Source of the DNA: Nitrospinota bacterium
GTDB taxonomy: Bacteria; Nitrospinota; Nitrospinia; UBA9942
Reading direction: 5' to 3'
DNA: 5,668 nt
Assembly: GCA_003489165.1 (NCBI GenBank)
Contig: DNJG01000032.1
Location: 1 to 5,668 of the forward strand
Positions within the stretch are counted from its first letter, which is position 1; each line of letters begins with the position of its first letter. A program made the translations under genes and the position numbers. Under the pieces are notes generated by a model. It was not told the DNA's origin. It searched no databases and saw only the letters and a program-made list of their open reading frames with translations. Below, piece after piece: positions 1 through 5,668 of the stretch.

Positions 1-673
1 TGATTACTTTAGGAGGCACAATAAAAGGACGGGAGCATCTCATAACATGGATACCCACGATGATAATCATTCCGAGAGGAAGGCTCAGGTGTAAAAAGTG
101 TAGGACAAAAAATAGTAGTTCACTCAATGTCTCATTACTGAGAAACGACATGGAAAGGGGCTCTACAAAAAGATGGATATCATTCAGTAGTTCTGCTGTC
201 TTTAAGGCAACAAGCTGACCCCTCTCATCCCATACAAGCCAGTAGCCTGTAATGCCTATTATCAGTGTGAAAATAAAAAGAACTAAACCCGAAACCCATG
301 CAAGCCATCTGTAATGTTTGTATCTGCCGTTAAGATATTCCCGCAGTGTGTGGAGTATAAGAAAGATTATCAGGCCATCGGAGGCATATCTATGGATACT
401 CCTGAATATGCCTCCTAAATACCATTGATTGACAGTCAGGTACTGGACTGTCTGATAAGGATTGCCTGTACGAAAAAAGATAAACAGGTATATGCCGCTT
501 CCTATAAGGACAAAAAACAGAATAGTAGATATTGCCCCGAGATAGTAAAGCGGATTATAGGCAGGAGAGAAATACCTGTTCGCCCAGTCTTCAATATAAA
601 GGAATAGCTTTCGCCCTGACAGATAGCCTTTGTGATGAGATTCTGATTTTTGACGCCTTGCTGGAGTGAAAAT
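1..673 (-). CDS. Second di-heme cytochrome b, N-terminal part, with non-canonical start
   Basis: The reading frame is open from 694 to the left edge. It encodes a cytochrome b like the N-terminal part of the fusion protein, sharing TVNQWYLGG, RSIHRYASDGLI and FLILH. Counted from a proposed ATT start at 673 (224 residues visible), the heme ligands are His94/His108 (x13) and His195/His209 (x13). Four helices are visible and the chain continues past PPKVI at the edge, so a ferredoxin tail like that of the paralog could follow. An in-frame TAA lies at 697-695, and there is no ATG, GTG or TTG between it and the conserved core. ATT 673 is favoured because AAAGGG (685-680) precedes it by 6 nt; CTG 622 would match the paralog's N-terminus more closely. 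A frameshift or sequence error is the alternative. The product probably partners the fusion protein in one b-type complex or forms its quinone side; this is inferred from proximity. Confidence 0.8.
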   Translation of the reverse strand, partial: MFTPARRQKSESHHKGYLSGRKLFLYIEDWANRYFSPAYNPLYYLGAISTILFFVLIGSGIYLFIFFRTGNPYQTVQYLTVNQWYLGGIFRSIHRYASDGLIIFLILHTLREYLNGRYKHYRWLAWVSGLVLFIFTLIIGITGYWLVWDERGQLVALKTAELLNDIHLFVEPLSMSFLSNETLSELLFFVLHFLHLSLPLGMIIIVGIHVMRCSRPFIVPPKVI

Positions 674-679
674 AAAAAT

Positions 680-685
680 CCCTTT
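680..685 (-). promoter_or_regulatory. Possible ribosome binding site for the second cytochrome b
   Basis: AAAGGG overlaps the DUF2249 stop codon (TAA, 686-684) and lies 6 nt before ATT 673. It is the only reasonable binding site in the gap and is the main support for an ATT start. Confidence 0.35.
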
Positions 686-917
686 AAACCTTTTTTATAT
701 TTACAGACCAATCCTTTGGGCCCTTCTGCTCGTATTCCCATTTGAACTGATTTTTAAACTCAGCCTCAAACTGATAATACAGAGGCTTCGGATCATGGTC
801 GTTAATAATCTTTAAGGTCTCGCCTGATTTTAACTCATCCCATAACTGGAATATTTTAGCATGCCTTTCGTAAGGCGGCATAGTCCTTAAATCAAGAGTA
901 TGTATTTCGTTAGACAA
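684..917 (-). CDS. DUF2249 family small protein
   Basis: From TTG 917 the protein has 77 residues. It shows the DUF2249 pattern almost end to end: LDLR then MPPYERH near the N-terminus, IFQLWDEL, GETLKIINDHDPKPLYYQF in the middle, then WEYEQKGPKDWSVNI at the C-terminus. It is a single soluble domain with no signal peptide, cysteines or membrane helix. The family has no firmly established reaction; members often occur near denitrification, hemerythrin or other respiratory genes. Here it sits 14 nt after the NuoF-like gene and about 10 nt before a second cytochrome b, so it is probably co-translated with them. A role as a small accessory, assembly or redox-ligand-binding protein is only a guess. 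The very strong binding site suggests it is made at a high level relative to its neighbours. Confidence 0.85.
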   Translation of the reverse strand: MSNEIHTLDLRTMPPYERHAKIFQLWDELKSGETLKIINDHDPKPLYYQFEAEFKNQFKWEYEQKGPKDWSVNIKKV

Positions 918-921
918 ATTT

Positions 922-932
922 ATCACCTCCTT
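922..932 (-). promoter_or_regulatory. Very strong ribosome binding site that sets the DUF2249 start
   Basis: AAGGAGGTGAT is an 11-base match to the complement of the usual 16S rRNA 3' end. Its first base is the last base of the nuoF-like stop codon TGA (934-932). A GTG at 926 lies inside this site and cannot be the start it serves; TTG at 917, 8 nt after GGAGG, fits well. Confidence 0.8.
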
Positions 933-2257
933 CAGATTGTTGCAAGAATATCCTCATTTTTATAGATACATCTTTTCTCATTGATATGGGTCTCAAATTC
1001 GCTCCTGAAATTCTTAACAGCACCCTCTACAGAAAGCGTCGCCCCTATTAAAAGATGACAGTAAACAAACTGATTCTTTAAAAGAGTACATGTGTCTTCA
1101 ATATCCTTAAGGTCATTTATGCGCCCATTGCCATCCTCAACCTTTTTTATGAGTTTGAACAACTTGACCGTCCCCATCTGGCAGGGCGGGCACTGACCGC
1201 ATGACTCCTCCATGAAAAATTTTGAAAACTTCAGAACGGTGTTGACAATGCATGTGCTGTCGCCAAGAACAATTACAGTTGCAGAGCCAAGCCCCGTCCC
1301 TATTTCTCTTAAGGAATCAAAATCAAGGGAGGTATCAAGCTGTGCCTCTGTAACAGGTGAATTTGAAGGTCCCCCGGGAAATGCAGCCTTAAAAACCATC
1401 CTGTCCTTCATCCCCTTACCGCATTCGTATATAATTTTTCTCAATGGAGTTCCCATTGGCAATTCATATACACCGGGTCTTTTCACATCTCCACTGAGTG
1501 TGAATATCATAGTCCCCGGACTCTTTGGAGAACCAATATTTAAAAACCACTCACTCCCCTTAACAATAATATGCGGTAAATTTGAAAATGTCTCGGTATT
1601 GTTTACAAGGGTCGGATTTCCATGAATACCCCTGCTGGCAGGATAAAAAGGCGGCTTCTGCCGCGGCTTTGCAGACCACCCTTCAATTATCTCCATCATT
1701 GCAGTCTCTTCACCTGCAACATACTTATCAGGGCATTTCTTGATTCCAATATTCAAAGAAAATTTACCTCCAAGTATTTTTTCTCCCAGATACCCTTTTC
1801 CTTTTGCATCTATTAATCCCTTTTCAAGGATTGCAGCCTCCTCCGTATATTTCTCATTAATATATATGTAAGCATCATTTGCACCAACAGAATAAGAGGC
1901 AATGGCTATTCCTTCTATCAATTGATGAGGGTTTGAACGTATAAGCGAACGGTCTTTAAAGGTATTAGGCTCACCTTCTGAGGCATTGCAGCAGACATAT
2001 TTTTTATCTCCGGTTGATGAGTCTACAATCTCCCATTTTTTACCGGTTAAAAATCCTGCCCCGCCTCTGCCACGCAGCCCTGACTTCTTTACCTCGTTTA
2101 TAATATCCGCAGGCTTTAATTCCCTGATTGCCTTTGACAATCCCTTATAGCCGCCCTTTGAAATATATTCATCAATTGAGAGTACTGCTATTGAGTTAAA
2201 TTCACTCATCGGAATATCAGCAGTCAGCAATGTCCTGTCTCCTGAAATTTTATTCAC
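932..2257 (-). CDS. NuoF-like NADH-binding FMN/[4Fe-4S] subunit
   Basis: The 441-residue protein has the usual length and layout of NuoF, the subunit that takes hydride from NADH through FMN. GRGGAGFLTGKKW (63-75) is the nucleotide-binding glycine-rich loop. NASEGEPNTFKDR (91-103) matches the FMN-contact region, with Ser and Asn where Asp and Gly are usual. YVAGEETA (179-186) and NPTLVNNTET (214-223) are the other family signatures. The N3-type [4Fe-4S] cluster ligands are Cys353, 356 and 359 (CGQCPPC) and Cys400 before the SVEGAVKNFRSEFETHI ending. There is no signal peptide, so it should be cytoplasmic. It has no fused NuoE or ferredoxin domain, and no nuoE or nuoG is in the window, so it is not part of a standard complex I operon here. 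Its start lies 2 nt after the cytochrome b fusion, which strongly suggests the two proteins form a complex. HydB/HoxF-type diaphorase subunits are relatives; NADH rather than NADPH as substrate is a family-based assumption. Confidence 0.9.
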   Translation of the reverse strand: MNKISGDRTLLTADIPMSEFNSIAVLSIDEYISKGGYKGLSKAIRELKPADIINEVKKSGLRGRGGAGFLTGKKWEIVDSSTGDKKYVCCNASEGEPNTFKDRSLIRSNPHQLIEGIAIASYSVGANDAYIYINEKYTEEAAILEKGLIDAKGKGYLGEKILGGKFSLNIGIKKCPDKYVAGEETAMMEIIEGWSAKPRQKPPFYPASRGIHGNPTLVNNTETFSNLPHIIVKGSEWFLNIGSPKSPGTMIFTLSGDVKRPGVYELPMGTPLRKIIYECGKGMKDRMVFKAAFPGGPSNSPVTEAQLDTSLDFDSLREIGTGLGSATVIVLGDSTCIVNTVLKFSKFFMEESCGQCPPCQMGTVKLFKLIKKVEDGNGRINDLKDIEDTCTLLKNQFVYCHLLIGATLSVEGAVKNFRSEFETHINEKRCIYKNEDILATI

Positions 2258-2259
2258 TT

Positions 2260-4374
2260 TTACTCCTCCATTGATGCCGTTTCATTACAGAATGTCCCCT
2301 TTTCTTCATCAAAATCAATCACAGTAATCTTTCCTGCCTTAAACTCAATTTTGTCCTGATAGATATAATCAAAGTGTCCTTCTTCCTTTGAATCCCTCAT
2401 CCTGACCCTGATATCGTGCACTCCGGGGGAAATAGCTATCTCCTCATAGGCAAATGTAGGGCCATCATTCTTTAATCCTGTCGGATAATATGCCTTAGAC
2501 AACACATTCTTATTATCCAGTTCTACCTCAACATAAACAGGCAATCTCCCCCTGCCGCCTTCCTTTCTAATCTTTGCGAAGGCTGAGTTTGTCTTCCTCA
2601 TGTGCTTAAGTTTATTCTCTGTATCTACCTTTGTTAATTCCCTCTGCTCTTCAATATGCTGGCTTGAGTGTTTAAACGTAAACTTTATTAATGACATATC
2701 CTTATTGTAAAATGGGTATATTGGTTTCACTGATAGAAGCAACACGAGAAGTGCTGGTATTATAAGGACAGGAATTGCAGAAATTCTTATAGCCTTTTTC
2801 AATGCCATTTCTTTTGGTATGTTCAAATCTTTAATCTCGTATGCAGCTGCATTTAATTTATTTTCCAGTTCTTTTTCAAAGATACCAATCTCGTTTATTA
2901 GCTGTCCTGTCTGCAGCGGGGATAACCAGTATGTGCGGACCTTTGAATAGCTGACCTCACCTCTCAAGACCAGTACAGGCGCCCTTTCACCCTTTAACCT
3001 TGCCTGTGCCCATTTTGACCCTTCACGGAAATTGCACTCACCTGTCTGACAGCCAGCTACAAATACACCATCAGCACCTGATTCAATGGCATGTTCAATA
3101 ACAAAATGGTTAATCATGCCTGCACAGGGGAATGTAACAATAGACACATTTGGCATCCCATTAATTTTTTTGCTCTTTATATCTATTAACTCTCTTTGAT
3201 TAACACTCTTTTCACAAACCAGCCCTACTATACTTGCTCTCCCATTCTCCTTTTTTGACAGATACAGGAGTTTTGTAATCTCTTCTTCTATCTGCTCCAT
3301 CGTCCTGTCTGGCATATTGGATGCATTAGAGCCGCATGAACCTACGCATGTCCCACAGCTCGCACATCTGCCTGATATAACCTCTGCCTGAAAGAGATAC
3401 GGCCTTCCATCCTTTCTCGGAACCATCCTGATTGCCTCATAAGGACAGTCCTTATGGCACTGCTCACACCCCACACACTTCTCTGAAAATATCTGTGCTG
3501 TAGGCTGTCTCTTAGGCCTTCCAATCCACGGTGCTATAAACAGGATGATGGTACCACCGACTGCAATAGCCCAGAACATACCTTTAGGCAGAACAGATGC
3601 CAGTGGATATATAAATAGATAAAACCAGTCAAAAGGCACATCAACCGGCACCTTTGTCATACTAACAGGTAATGCGTTGGTTGCAGGTGTAATTAAGGAT
3701 ATTAAAATCAGTATAACTAATACAGTAACAGCAATCGCCTTTGGGGGTTTTACAGAAGGGCGGGCATTCCTTGATACATGTATGCCTGTCAATATGCCCA
3801 TACCTAACATTGGTATCATTACATGTGCAAGGAGCAGGACGAAAAACAGCATCTTGCTCATTGTGGCAATACTCAGGAATGTCCTTGGTGGAGGCTCAAT
3901 AAAAACAGGTATATCATCAAGGAGATGTGCTGTCTTGATTGCAATCATCTGTGCCCTTTCATCCCAGACCAGAAAGTATCCGATTATTCCTACTAAAATA
4001 GATGTTAAAAGAAGTGCGTTTCCTGAAACCCATGATACCCACCGCCAGTGGCGGTATCTGCCAAGGAGAAATTCCCTCAGAAGATGCAGGATAAGAAATA
4101 CAATTAATCCGTCAGAGGCATAGCGGTGGATACTCCGCATGATGCCGCCAAGATACCATTGATTGACAGTAATACTCTGCATCGTCTCATACGGGTTGCT
4201 TGTCCTATAAAAGAAAAAAAGATAAAGACCGCTTATTGCTATCAATACGAGGAGGAACGCACAGATTGTCCCCAAATAGTAAAAAGGGTTATATTTTGGT
4301 GTGAAGAGCCTGTCTGCAAAACCTTCAACTGTATATACGATTCTTCTCTTGATGGAAAGGTTTTTAAAATTCAT
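2260..4374 (-). CDS. Cytochrome b - 2x[4Fe-4S] ferredoxin - MvhD/FlpD-like fusion protein
   Basis: This 704-residue membrane electron-transfer protein is numbered from ATG 4374; a TTG three codons upstream is possible, but both start sites have weak binding sites. Residues 1-200 are a b6-type di-heme cytochrome b with four helices. The heme ligand pairs are His83/His97 (spacing x13) and His184/His199 (x14). Residues 213-288 add helices like cytochrome b subunit IV, with PFDWFY (247-252) where the quinol-site PEWY motif would be. A two-cluster ferredoxin domain follows: Cys300/303/306/310 (CVGCEQCHKDCP) and Cys337/340/343/347. Residues about 380-500 resemble the MvhD/FlpD [2Fe-2S] domain (VCEKS, PCAG, GCQTGEC; Cys387, 417, 442, 447); the usual second Cys of its first CxxC is absent. 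A further membrane helix (about 530-549) leads to a roughly 150-residue C-terminal domain of unknown family. The protein probably carries electrons between the neighbouring NuoF-like subunit and b hemes/quinone. The order of domains is visible; the direction of flow is inferred. Confidence 0.85.
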   Translation of the reverse strand: MNFKNLSIKRRIVYTVEGFADRLFTPKYNPFYYLGTICAFLLVLIAISGLYLFFFYRTSNPYETMQSITVNQWYLGGIMRSIHRYASDGLIVFLILHLLREFLLGRYRHWRWVSWVSGNALLLTSILVGIIGYFLVWDERAQMIAIKTAHLLDDIPVFIEPPPRTFLSIATMSKMLFFVLLLAHVMIPMLGMGILTGIHVSRNARPSVKPPKAIAVTVLVILILISLITPATNALPVSMTKVPVDVPFDWFYLFIYPLASVLPKGMFWAIAVGGTIILFIAPWIGRPKRQPTAQIFSEKCVGCEQCHKDCPYEAIRMVPRKDGRPYLFQAEVISGRCASCGTCVGSCGSNASNMPDRTMEQIEEEITKLLYLSKKENGRASIVGLVCEKSVNQRELIDIKSKKINGMPNVSIVTFPCAGMINHFVIEHAIESGADGVFVAGCQTGECNFREGSKWAQARLKGERAPVLVLRGEVSYSKVRTYWLSPLQTGQLINEIGIFEKELENKLNAAAYEIKDLNIPKEMALKKAIRISAIPVLIIPALLVLLLSVKPIYPFYNKDMSLIKFTFKHSSQHIEEQRELTKVDTENKLKHMRKTNSAFAKIRKEGGRGRLPVYVEVELDNKNVLSKAYYPTGLKNDGPTFAYEEIAISPGVHDIRVRMRDSKEEGHFDYIYQDKIEFKAGKITVIDFDEEKGTFCNETASMEE
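2263..2269 (-). promoter_or_regulatory. Ribosome binding site for the nuoF-like gene, inside the fusion gene's last codons
   Basis: GGAGGAG (2269-2263) is formed by the last sense codons of the cytochrome b fusion and sits 5 nt before the GTG start at 2257. The fusion's TAA lies at 2262-2260, so stop and start are 2 nt apart. This layout fixes the GTG start and suggests coupled translation of the two genes. Confidence 0.75.
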
Positions 4375-4389
4375 ATTGAACAAAACCTG

Positions 4390-4493
4390 AACACGAATGT
4401 CACGAATGGACTAATTACACGAATTAATTCATAGAAAAGATAATTTAATTTGCTTCTTATTCGTGATATTCGCTAATTCGTGCAATTCGTGTT
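4390..4493. repeat. Palindromic intergenic repeat with CACGAAT units
   Basis: This fills nearly all of the gap between the SCO stop and the cytochrome b fusion start. The left arm (4390-4424) and right arm (4459-4493) are 35 nt each. Reverse-complementing the right arm gives the same layout as the left: AACACGAAT, 2 nt, CACGAAT, 10 nt, CACGAAT. The three motif units match exactly and only the spacers differ. The 34-nt loop is AT rich. RNA from either strand could form a long imperfect hairpin, which could attenuate transcription or set an mRNA processing point between the oxidase-assembly genes and the cytochrome b module. No T-run follows it on the minus strand, so a classical intrinsic terminator is not supported. 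Confidence 0.8.
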
Positions 4494-4504
4494 CCTCTAT
4501 TAAC

Positions 4505-5503
4505 TCAGATTGCCTTAAACATTTTCATTATCAGTCCCTTGCACCCTTTGATGAGTGACAATATTTCCCTCCTCCAGAGGAGGATAATCGGGACTATAAA
4601 AAATAATATATTGCCCAGTATGAATTTTGTCAGAAAGTAGTAATAACTAAATTTATACGCCTGAGTTGAAGGGTCATACTCAGAGCACATCAGCTTTATC
4701 TTTTCTATTAAACCGAAAGACTTTGATACCTCTTTATTGTTATTTAATAAAAGCCTCTCTAATGAGCCGATTATTTTCTTTTGGACATCTTCCGCTTTTT
4801 CGTCTGTATTATATGCGATATTATTATATACGCCCCCGCTTAAGTCTATGACTGAAATCATATTTAGGTGGTCAAAGCTGTCACCTGTCTTTTTATAATA
4901 AAACCCAAGTTTGGATGTAAGCTCACTTATCGTATTTTTGTCTCCCGATGCAAATTTCCAGTATTTAAAATCTTTCACAAATGCCTCTCCGTATTCCCTC
5001 ATCCTCTGAGGTGTATCCCTCTCAAAATCAAAGCCAATAGTTATTACATCTACCTTTTTACCTGAATCCTTATCAAACTTTTTTACAGCATTTGCAATAA
5101 TTGATGTGCTTACGCCGCATGTATGGGGACAGCTTGTGTAAATGAGATTTATGATAAATGGCTTCCCGCGATAGTCCTTAAGATTAAATTTATTTCCATC
5201 CTGATCTGTTAAGGCATAATCTCCGAGCTTTCTCCCGATGGTCTGTTTTGAGGCGAGGAGCGCCTTCATCTGTTTCATCTGGTCCTGATATTGTCCAAAG
5301 GCAAGAGAATCAGAAGGGAGGAACAAAAACATGATTAATCCGCAGATTACACAGATTTTCACAGATTTTTTAAAAAAATATTTTGTTTTAATCTGTGGTA
5401 ATCTGCGAAATCTGCGGATATATAATTTCTTTAATATTAAAAATACTGGGGCGATAAAAAAAGAAAGGAACAGCAGCCTCTTTCCCATAATAGGTAAATT
5501 CAC
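4505..5503 (-). CDS. SCO1/SenC-family copper chaperone, membrane anchored
   Basis: The protein (332 residues from the outermost GTG) has a thioredoxin-like SCO domain, roughly residues 88-255. The copper-binding CPHTC motif is at 125-129 and the distal histidine is in DHLN (His212), so all three ligands are present. SCO proteins deliver copper to the CuA centre of cytochrome oxidase or act as thiol-disulfide reductases on the outer face of the membrane. After the domain come a Cys/YDP segment (273-278) and a C-terminal membrane helix (about 287-309) ending in LLWRRE, an extension seen in some bacterial SCO proteins. The start is uncertain. GTG 5503 overlaps the ctaB stop, ATG lies at 5488, GTG at 5362 and ATG at 5332; none has a clear ribosome binding site. 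GTG 5362 gives a neat signal peptide (MKICVICGLIMFLFL...SLA) but lies inside a palindromic repeat that the longer versions read through. The longer forms carry two hydrophobic N-terminal segments. Confidence 0.85.
   Translation of the reverse strand: MNLPIMGKRLLFLSFFIAPVFLILKKLYIRRFRRLPQIKTKYFFKKSVKICVICGLIMFLFLPSDSLAFGQYQDQMKQMKALLASKQTIGRKLGDYALTDQDGNKFNLKDYRGKPFIINLIYTSCPHTCGVSTSIIANAVKKFDKDSGKKVDVITIGFDFERDTPQRMREYGEAFVKDFKYWKFASGDKNTISELTSKLGFYYKKTGDSFDHLNMISVIDLSGGVYNNIAYNTDEKAEDVQKKIIGSLERLLLNNNKEVSKSFGLIEKIKLMCSEYDPSTQAYKFSYYYFLTKFILGNILFFIVPIILLWRREILSLIKGCKGLIMKMFKAI
5339..5418. repeat. 80-bp palindromic repeat inside the sco N-terminal coding region
   Basis: Two 28-bp arms (5339-5366 and 5391-5418) are inverted copies matching at 24 of 28 positions, separated by a 24-nt A/T-only loop with one G. 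Each arm repeats a CAGATT/CACAGAT-type unit, beginning with TCCGCAGATT. This looks like a dispersed extragenic palindromic element, yet it lies in the open frame of the SCO gene and would encode residues 29-55 of the longest form. Other genomic copies cannot be checked here. Confidence 0.8.
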
Positions 5504-5668
5504 TATCTGATGCTGGAGTCAATGATTACAGCCGAGAGGATTAAAAAGAGATAAACCATTGATGCCTTAAAGTTTTTCCAGGCTATTTGTTTGGAGGTAT
5601 CAAAGAGTAACTGTATGTTTCTTATGATGAAGAATATCCCGACAGCAAGTGCAACAGCAAGATAAAAT
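5503..5668 (-). CDS. ctaB: Protoheme IX farnesyltransferase (heme O synthase), C-terminal fragment
   Basis: Only the last 54 residues are present; the gene enters from the right edge and ends at TAG (5505-5503). The fragment has a hydrophobic stretch (YLAVALAVGIFFII), then a WKNFKAS motif, then a final membrane segment ending LFLILSAVIIDSSIR. The WKxFKASxxYLxLLF...D ending is typical of the C-terminal helix of CtaB/CyoE, the UbiA-type membrane prenyltransferase that adds a farnesyl group to heme b to make heme O for heme-copper oxidases. The stop codon shares one base with a possible GTG start of the next gene (TAGTG), and that gene encodes a SCO protein, which also serves oxidase assembly. 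This linkage supports the call. Another UbiA family member is possible, but the motif and neighbour argue for heme O synthase. Confidence 0.85.
   Translation of the reverse strand, partial: FYLAVALAVGIFFIIRNIQLLFDTSKQIAWKNFKASMVYLFLILSAVIIDSSIR

Noticed and set aside
690..696. A AAA AAG, the classical -1 frameshift heptamer, in frame just before the DUF2249 stop
   Set aside because: A -1 shift would extend DUF2249 into a frame ending at 502 with no recognisable protein; the cytochrome b frame is +1 from DUF2249, so this heptamer does not join the two genes.
502..741. Minus-strand open frame spanning the DUF2249 end and the second cytochrome b start
   Set aside because: It overlaps two recognisable genes in a different frame and has no family features.
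1212..1625. Plus-strand open frame opposite the NuoF-like gene
   Set aside because: The minus-strand frame encodes a clear NuoF family protein across this region; the plus-strand product shows no recognisable domain and is a shadow. The same applies to the plus-strand frames at 3677-4123 and 4126-4434, opposite the cytochrome b fusion.
4390..4493. CRISPR-like repeated CACGAAT units
   Set aside because: The units are 7 nt, arranged as an inverted pair of arms with short fixed spacers, not direct repeats of 25-40 nt with unique spacers.
4425..4493. Intrinsic terminator after the SCO gene
   Set aside because: The hairpin is long and AT-rich with no T-run after it on the minus strand, so terminator function is not supported.

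Overview
The window is a tightly packed run of six genes, all on the minus strand, so transcription reads from the high-coordinate end to the low one. Base composition is AT-leaning (about 40% GC by eye). Ribosome binding sites are good matches to the bacterial consensus. The gene content (heme-copper oxidase assembly factors, b-type cytochromes, a NuoF-like flavoprotein and a DUF2249 protein) fits a respiratory bacterium. The unusual cytochrome b/iron-sulfur fusion and the palindromic intergenic repeats remind me of Nitrospirota, NC10 or anammox-type genomes, but that placement is an impression and not shown by the sequence.

From right to left: (1) the last 54 residues of a protoheme IX farnesyltransferase (heme O synthase), cut by the window edge; (2) a SCO-type copper chaperone/thioredoxin-fold protein whose N-terminal coding region contains an 80-bp palindromic repeat; (3) a 121-130 bp intergenic gap filled by a second palindromic repeat built on CACGAAT units; (4) a 704-residue fusion of a di-heme cytochrome b, a 2x[4Fe-4S] ferredoxin domain, an MvhD/FlpD-like domain, a transmembrane helix and an unassigned C-terminal domain; (5) a NuoF-like NADH/FMN/[4Fe-4S] subunit starting 2 nt after the fusion's stop; (6) a small DUF2249 protein; (7) the N-terminal part of a second di-heme cytochrome b, which runs off the left edge and has no ATG, GTG or TTG start.

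The most interesting part is items 4-7. The sequence suggests a membrane complex in which NADH (or NAD+) reacts at the NuoF-like subunit and electrons pass through the MvhD-like [2Fe-2S] and ferredoxin [4Fe-4S] clusters to b hemes and the quinone pool, in either direction. No NuoE, NuoG or proton-pumping subunit is visible; the MvhD domain may take the linking role usually played by NuoE. The second cytochrome b may be a partner in the same complex. The heme O synthase and SCO genes upstream place the module next to terminal oxidase assembly functions. The electron path and direction are inferences from domain content and gene order.
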